A DNA stretch of 64,000 bases from positions 2,953,998-3,017,997 of the forward strand of contig NC_064045.1 of the NCBI RefSeq assembly GCF_932526225.1, in the 5' to 3' direction. This document shows positions 57,166 through 64,000 of this stretch, one piece after another. A program made the translations under genes and the position numbers. The notes beneath the pieces were generated by a model. It searched no databases and had not been told where the DNA came from. It saw nothing but the letters and a program-made list of their open reading frames with translations. Origin of the DNA: Nematostella vectensis (Eukaryota > Cnidaria > Anthozoa > Actiniaria > Edwardsiidae). Every line of letters starts with the position of its first letter. Within the stretch, counting starts at the first letter, position 1.

Positions 57166-57559
57166 CGTCACACACGGTTCTCGAAGAAAAAAAATGGCTT
57201 ACAAGCAGCTCATTACTATAGCAGCAGACGACTTCTCGTTCGCCAGGAAAGTGGAGTTGCCATACATGAGAGCCCTAATTCAAAATCTTTGACGATTCCA
57301 ATATACACATACCAGGACATATGGGAAACGTTGGCAACATCAGCGGTAGGCGCTCATTAGTCACGGGTGGATTTTTGCAGACAGTATGGATCACACTAAG
57401 ATCTGGTACACAGCGCTTGCTCTTAGGATGTGTTTTGGGCCCTCTCTCCATCGACAATATGTTGGACTGAGACGAAATAGAGGATAACCAACAACAAATT
57501 TTCTATGCACTGAAATGAACAACAACAAAAGCAACCAAAAAATCTTAATACTCGAAACT

Positions 57560-57604
57560 GGGCGAGTTCAGAAAGCGCCACGCCTGGCCTTAAAATCCAT
57601 TCAC
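57560..57604 (-). other. 45-bp micro-inversion, unit 2 orientation
   Basis: Exact reverse complement of 40050-40094 with collinear flanks. Confidence 0.9.
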
Positions 57605-57940
57605 AATGTGTAAACGAGAATTACGACCTAATCACTAATACAGATATCTTGCACAAACTAGAATCGATTACTGACAAAATAGAACCTTTGATAAAGACAC
57701 TGACGAATTTGGACACAACGGACAAACAGTCATCGGCGACTGTAAATGACATATACGTTGCTACTTTCCTTATTTTCACAACAGTGATTCAACTTACAAA
57801 TGCAATTTGGTGGATTCATCGAAAATGTGACCTTTTACCGTGCAGCACTCTGTGTTTCACATCACTCTAGACAGCGCACATTTTATGAAGACACATAGCT
57901 GGATGATTCATCTTAGGCAGTTATCCACAAATCACTGCAT
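57605..57940 (+). pseudogene. Older env N-terminal relic (unit 2)
   Basis: Same sequence as 40095-40430, including the frame change before VTFYRAAL. Confidence 0.55.
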
Positions 57941-58666
57941 GGGCCTTTGCAAAGTGATTCAGCTGGATGATTCATTCAGGAAGGTTATCGTTTTATCACT
58001 GGGCGGGCCCTTGCAACAAAGTGAAAGTGCTGGTTGTGGATGAAGTACACACAGTAGAAACTTGACGAGTTAATATATCTTATTATTAATTGCGTCATTT
58101 GCATGTACATGACAGATCCTATCAGGATTATATTTTGGGTCTTAAGTCTGTAGCTTCCCATCCCATTTGTTGAATATTCACACATAAAAGACAGAAACGC
58201 CACAAGGCACTAGCACAAGCCGTTCCTTAGCTCGATGAACAGAGGCCTGCCCCCTGGAGAGCAACGTTGCATACATTCAAATGATGTGAAAGAGGAAGTA
58301 AAATAAATTCATTTTTTCCCATAAAAATGTGAGTATATGTATCTATGGATGAAGGCCCTACGAGTCAGGGACTTTCTTATGTTCAACATCAATATACAAA
58401 ATGGGAACTGGGCAGGAATTAACAGTCGAAGATGTGATGAAGGGGAGTGAGGAGAGCAAGGTAGTGCAAATGCCAATTACCGCCACAAGACTGCACTTTG
58501 GGGGCATGGCGCAACCTTCATAACAGTCACGCAGAAGTTACTGGTAACTGTTGAAGTTATAATATATAAGGTAAAACCTCTTTCCTAATCAACCTCGTGT
58601 GTTCTGCTCAATCACATTATATACATAGATAAAGCTTATGTTGCCTTTTTTTAATGCATCCTACAG

Positions 58667-58814
58667 AAATATCAGACCAGCTCTATCCTGTAGTGATGAG
58701 CACCTGTTTATGACAATTTCCGGTGGAAAAATTTGTCCAGCAGGTGTTTGCGTGGGAGCGGGGGCAATAGAGAAATCCAAGGTGACGCAGCTCACCACAA
58801 CGCTCTTAAGAAAG
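58667..58814 (+). CDS. 148-nt exon-like ORF (unit 2)
   Basis: Identical to 41157-41304, with the same acceptor and donor. Confidence 0.3.
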
Positions 58815-60027
58815 GTAAGACGAGAACAAGTGTAAATCTGATTTATTCACAATGCTGAGAATCCTCATAGAATCCTTTAATGCCAGAGTATTTCCACAAA
58901 CTTAAAGATCAGATCAAAGACAGACAAAATAAATAGGAGGATACCTTGTTCGTTTTGAATGAAAAAACACACACACAGGAATGATACCCTGTGACGCTGG
59001 AAATACTTCAGTGGATATTGTTACATGACAAGCAATAACTGCCTCTCATGGAAACAAGTAAAACATGTATGCACAGTCGTCAGCTCAGGTTTATTCAGCA
59101 CCTATACAAACCTGGAGACTTCCTTTTGTATACTTTCTTTCCAATACATTCAAAAATTCGCCCTCTGAGCACCAAAACCAGCATTCAACACACACATGGT
59201 ATGAGAAGAAAAAAGACAGACTCACGCACAAAGAGTTACTAGCAAACAAACTGTTCATTTATCTTGCTGTTAAATAGAATGGTCATAGCGATGTTAATGT
59301 AGACTCAGAATCAACCAAAAATATTTTCCTTGATACCAAGGGCTCTGCATGTGGCAAATGGGTACAGTCCTGTTTGGATATAATGCCAAAGAAGCATACA
59401 AGATGAACTGGCTTCGACAATGAGACTCTGTATACACAATGTGTCAAATGTGTAAACTTTTATCATAAAATGATCTACAGTACGCCCAGAAAAAGACCTC
59501 ACAAACTAACCAACTCGAAGAAAAGGGAGGAACAGAATATGTACTACAAACAAACAGGACTACACCTACTCTTCTTGATACAGAGATAAGTAACATGCCT
59601 TATTTGGCTCAGTCCTTTAGCTTAGTGCTATTACAGTTTTATCTACTAATAATCAAGAACTTCAAAATATAATTAAACATGTACCAGTCCGTTTCCGTGT
59701 TTAAAAGTCAAACAAAACTTATATCAGGCAGAGATAATCATTTGAACAACATCATGGATCAGGTCCCATTTATAGATGATGCAAGAACTGGCCCAAGGGC
59801 ACATGTCTGTGTGTCTGTGGCTGGCCAGGGAAAAGGTTATACAGGCTAACCTTGGTTTTCCACCGTGCAACAGTGAAAGCTAAATTCGTATCGTGATTGT
59901 AGAAATGTAACCTCTTTCACCCTTTATTCACTTAAAAAACAAGTTTATAATAACACCAAAACTCAGAAAGATTTGAAAAGCGGAAAGCCAAGCAAACGTA
60001 ACAATGCCACAACACTGGTCATAAGGT
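58815..60027. other. No gene recognised
   Basis: Collinear with 41305-42510 apart from an 8-bp insertion near 59670 and a shorter A-run near 59935. Confidence 0.5.
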
Positions 60028-60229
60028 GAGCCACCTATTTAGATGAGAAACAACCATTTGTATGACCTGCCACCTGGAACAAGGCTACACACAATATGAG
60101 CCACCTATTTAGATGAGAAACAACCATTTGTATGACCTGCCACCTGAAACAAGGCTACACACAATATGAGCCACCTATTTAGATGAGAAACAACCATTTG
60201 TATGACCTGCCACCTGGAACAAGGCTACT
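60028..60229 (+). repeat. 70-bp tandem repeat, ~2.9 copies (unit 2)
   Basis: Copies start at 60028, 60098 and 60168; five fewer than in unit 1, with the same array ends. Confidence 0.95.
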
Positions 60230-60325
60230 CAGAAATCTTTTTATATTCAAGGATGCACTATTTTTGAGTTTTCAAAATAAATTTATTATTCTTCACATTA
60301 TCATTTCATCATTATTTCTATTTGA

Positions 60326-62415
60326 CCCTTTCACTATTAAAACGGCCAAAAGCGGCCAAACGGAAATGTGACGTTTTACCTGGAGCGACAAAAAGCGGCC
60401 AATTTGCATACAACTCAAAACAATCGTCCAACTGCTCCCTAGGGAATTCATGCTGCAGGAAAACACGTGGACTATTGTTCTTACGACATTAGCCAATCAA
60501 ATCCAACCAACCGCGCATAATTTTTCATTGTATAAGGTGCGTGAGCGCCGACCGAAAACTTATCAGTCACCCCTGTACTGCCAACATGGCGGAATCTTTA
60601 GCGATCGATGCGAGCGAATTTAGAGCGATTTTTGGTGTTAATCCTGACGAGAATGATGATGTAAACAATTCGACGAGAGCGATGAAGATAGTGTTAAAAA
60701 TTGGTCGGAGCAACTCACGCATTTCGACCTCGAGGACTTCACCGGGCAACAACGGTTGAAGAAAACGGTATCAGAAGATGCAAAAGCTGAAGACTATTTT
60801 AGCTTGATGTTTTCGGATGAACTTATTGGTTTAATTTCTGACGAAACTAACCGATATGCACAATTTATTATCGGGCAGAAGGCCGATAGAGAGGCACGGC
60901 TGGCGAAGTGGAAGGACGTCACTCCCGACGAACTCCGCATGTTCCTTGGGGTAGCGCTCGTGATGGGGATTAATTCCTTGCCACAGCAAGCCCTTTATTG
61001 GTCTCAAAACCCCCTATTTGGAAACCTTGGGATTCAGGACGTGAAGAGATCGCTCAATTCCTGCACTTCAGCGATCCGAACAACGAGCCACAACGTGGGG
61101 ACGCCGATTACGACCGTCTCTTTAAAGTTCGCCCGGTACTGAGCAATGTCTTAAAAAGTATCCAGCAAACTTACGAGCCCTCAAAGGACATATCAGTCGA
61201 TGAGGGAATGATTGCCTTCAAGGGAAGACTTGGCTTTCGCCAATATATGCCTGTAAAGCCGACGAAATACTACTTGCTAGATCAAAAAACCTATGCATGC
61301 GGGACTCTGCGCGTGAATCGCAGGGAATTGCCGCCATGTGCCAAAGAGAAGTTGAAGCCCGGTGAAATGCTTCAGCGTCAGCGAGGCCAGCTCCTCTTCA
61401 CAAAATGGCACAACAAGAGGGATGTCAGTCTTCTTTCGACAAATGTTTCCCCTCTTGAGCCGGGTCGCACAGTGAGAAGTATCGCAGCCGCGAAGAAATA
61501 GACATCGAAAAGCCGAAGGAGACACGGCGCACATGGGAGGAGTTGACCGCGCGGCCCAGCTCCGATCGTTTTATTCCTCGGGCTGGCAATCGCGTAAATG
61601 GTATAAATACATGTTTTGGTTTTTGTTCAATCTGGCAGTGACCAACGCATTCGTCCTTGAAGGATTTAAGCGCCAATTACAAGGAAAAGCGAAGAGGACT
61701 GTTATCGTTTTCAAGACAGAACTAGTGCAATCGCTTATTGCTAAGTTCAACTCGAGAAAGCGCCCACGAGTCCCTGCTCCCCCAACTCCCCAGAACATCC
61801 CAGCCTCAGCTCATGTCGCCACTCATGTAGAAGGAAGGAAGAGGGCATGTGTTCTTTGCAGCAAGAAGGGAAAAACGACCCCGAAAGGCTACAAGATCGA
61901 GACGTACTATGAGTGCGCGGTCTGCAAAGTCGGTCTCTGCCGTAAAGGATGCCACCAGGCATTCCAAGAAATGGACCATGGCACGGCATAAACTATCATA
62001 GTACAGTATGTACATAGTACATTTTTACACTATTTCTTATGACTATATGCTTACAACTACCTTTACTATACGTTATATTTATATTTTGTGTCTAAGATAA
62101 ACAATAATCTTGTAAATGATGCAAAATTTGAGATCATTGGTAGAGAAGATGGCGCGAAATTTGAATTTTTGTATGAAATTGTAAATTCAAATCATTATAG
62201 CTCTAAGCAATAGTGGCAAAAAGGCCAATATTTCGGTTCATTAAAAACTTCATTATCTGCACTACTTGTTTCTGTGTTTCTGTATTCTTTACAATCTGCC
62301 TCCAAAACCTACTGAGCATGCATGTTTTGTTTTGGTGTGTAAATTAGTGGGGAATGCTAATTAGGCTCCAGGAACAGCAGGATGTGACACACATTGGGCT
62401 TCAGTAGTGAAAGGG
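60326..62415 (+). mobile_element. piggyBac-family transposon (unit 2)
   Basis: Same TIRs and the same TTGA/TTAA flank asymmetry as 43159-45442, so it is the same insertion copied by the duplication. 2090 bp after internal deletions. Confidence 0.9.
60586..61991 (+). pseudogene. piggyBac transposase, internally deleted (unit 2)
   Basis: Keeps the first catalytic Asp (SVDEGMIAFKGR) that unit 1 has lost, but a 198-bp in-frame deletion between TAC repeats joins KPTKY to YLLDQKTYACG and removes the second catalytic Asp. A 15-bp deletion lies near 61043. The early frameshifts are shared with unit 1. The third Asp (GGVDRAAQ) and the Cys-rich tail (CVLCSKK...CAVCKVGLCRKGCHQ) remain. Confidence 0.9.
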
Positions 62416-62419
62416 TTAA

Positions 62420-64000
62420 GTTAATTTTTCTAAAATAGATCTATTAAGCTTCAAAAGTATAAATATCATATATTAACATATATAATGTAATTTAATTGTG
62501 CTGATGGCTCCTGCAGATTGTTATCTGCCTCTAAGGCATCTGATAGCAACACCCAAATACTCATAAACATTTTATGTTGCCTGACTTTAACACTTAGTTG
62601 GCCAACTATAGGAAAAATATCCTACTAACACAGACCAAGGTTCAAACTCATTTGCTGAAATTTTCCTACTATTTCATATATTGCTTGAAAAGTGTTGTCC
62701 AAGCAATTGTGGTAAACTATAATACAAACACATCCACAAGCAGAGGAGCCCCCCAGCTACAAATACCTTGCTGTAAGATTTAACGTTTTAACCCCACAAC
62801 CCTGGTCTATGGGTTTATAGTATAGCCTGAGTGAATAGTTTTATTTTACAGATCGCTGCATAGGAAAGCATATGGAAGGTTAGCTGACATAACGTTTCCA
62901 AAAAAATAATACCTCCAACATTCTGTTGTGTAAAACAGAAGGAACAGAACTGTGCTGCCAATGAACTAGAGTTTTAAAGTGATACATTGCTAAAACTAAA
63001 TTGTATAGAATAATGTTGCCTTACTCTACTTTCACAAATTACCATACTTGCAATCACTGGTACAGCAGATACAATCGCGACCAAAAATACATTGCTGAGG
63101 TCCTTTTTTTTAAGTCCAAATCGAGTGAATCTGAAGTTTGATGTCTGCAAGATGAAGAAAAAGGACTGAATCGAAAAGCTGATGTGGCTTGAAAAGGAAA
63201 TCAAAGAAAAAGAGCCTGCTACTCCACAAACATTGGGATCTATTACTCCCTCACGACGGACAGATGCAAGGAGAAAGTGTTTAGGGATTTAAAAGAAAAT
63301 TAACCTAGATGGAGCTAGCAACAACTGCATTCAGAATGGGAGTTAATTAGGCATGTGATCATGTATGTTCCCCCAAGAAGCTAAACGTGGTGGTAGAGAC
63401 AGATTGTCGGCCAAGTGCTGCCTAGTGCAAAAGGTTACATGCCTGAGAAACCACATCAAGTTTGATTTGAATATTATTTTTCATCTTTTTTATACAGATT
63501 GTAGGCTAGTGAGGAACATTTTTGTGGTGCTTCCTCAGTTTAAAATCAGCAAAAATTCTTTATTCTGGGCAAAACGGGGAGGATGCCATAACAAGCCTTT
63601 GAAAGCTGTTTGATTATTTCTTCCCAGCTGAGAAACTGATGTAGGCCAAGAATTTTTTGGCCCAAAATCATTCAAGCATTGTGTTAGAGATTGTGCTGAT
63701 AAGTCTATCAAGATGGCAGCATTTTACTGAGCTTCTTACATTCCAAGCATCAATCCCCTATAGCCATCTTCATCCTATTTAATTCGAGTCTATGAAAATA
63801 CCATCTCAATGCCGACAGCTATTAGATAAATACAAGATTAAGACAACTATTTTTAACACTTTCCTACTCTGTGTCGCAATTTCCAAATGGAAAAAAACAC
63901 GTTTAATCAGAATAAATGCACTCTACTTTATGCAGAAAAGGGAAAACAAGAAAACCCTAAGTATACACGGACAAGCCACAGTTAACCTTTAAAAAGATGC
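62420..64000. other. No gene recognised; tail of unit 2
   Basis: Collinear with 45447-47040 with a few small indels (15 bp missing near 62610). Frames differ from unit 1 by stops, which argues against coding. Confidence 0.5.

Larger units (their letters stand above)
47253..64000 (+). repeat. Tandem segmental duplication, unit 2 (continues past the window)
   Basis: Collinear with 31054 to about 47040, in the same orientation. Differences: loss of the env tail, LTR and flank (2.67 kb), an extra LINE, fewer 70-bp repeats, a 45-bp inversion, a 160-bp deletion near 57031 and a 198-bp deletion in piggyBac. The last bases of the window still match unit 1 at 47040. Confidence 0.9.

Overview
This is eukaryotic, almost certainly metazoan DNA: AT-rich, with short GT-AG introns and wall-to-wall transposable-element relics. 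The mix (2A-bearing CR1-like LINEs, SGNH-type LINE ORF1, BEL/Pao, chromodomain Ty3/gypsy, piggyBac, THAP and integrase-chromodomain fragments) resembles cnidarian genomes, most likely an anthozoan; that placement is inference. I see no certain host gene, no rRNA, no convincing tRNA and no CRISPR.

Layout. 1-2752: decayed LINE on the minus strand. 5482-12573: a 7.1 kb DNA transposon with inverted repeats of nearly 1 kb, a candidate TAA target duplication and a multi-exon, decayed, unclassified transposase ending in a zinc finger and a homeodomain-like helix block. 13.5-13.8 kb: two exon-like relics. 15056-15602: a MITE. 17.5-20.5 kb: a 3'-truncated LINE and a separate LINE ORF1 with an SGNH esterase domain. 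20.67-21.07 kb: THAP exon and integrase C-terminus fragments. 21071-26802: BEL/Pao element with both LTRs but no RNase H or integrase core. 26803-36280: 5'-truncated Ty3/gypsy element with GPY/F motif, chromodomain and a downstream env-like glycoprotein gene.

From 31054 onward the window is a direct tandem duplication of about 16 kb. Unit 1 is 31054-47252; unit 2 starts at 47253 and runs off the window. Each unit holds the 3' part of the gypsy element with env, a block with exon-like ORFs and a second, older chromodomain/env relic, a 70-bp tandem repeat (8 copies versus 3) and a dead piggyBac at the same site. The units look about 1% divergent by eye but differ by a 45-bp micro-inversion, several deletions and, in unit 2 only, a 4.0 kb LINE (51444-55441) whose 1149-codon reading frame is fully open and carries a 2A-like motif, PHD finger, APE endonuclease and reverse transcriptase. 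Unit 1 preserves the empty insertion site.

The inferred order of events is: gypsy/env and piggyBac insertion and partial decay, tandem duplication, independent lesions in each unit, then LINE insertion into unit 2. The LINE is the only element here that still looks competent.
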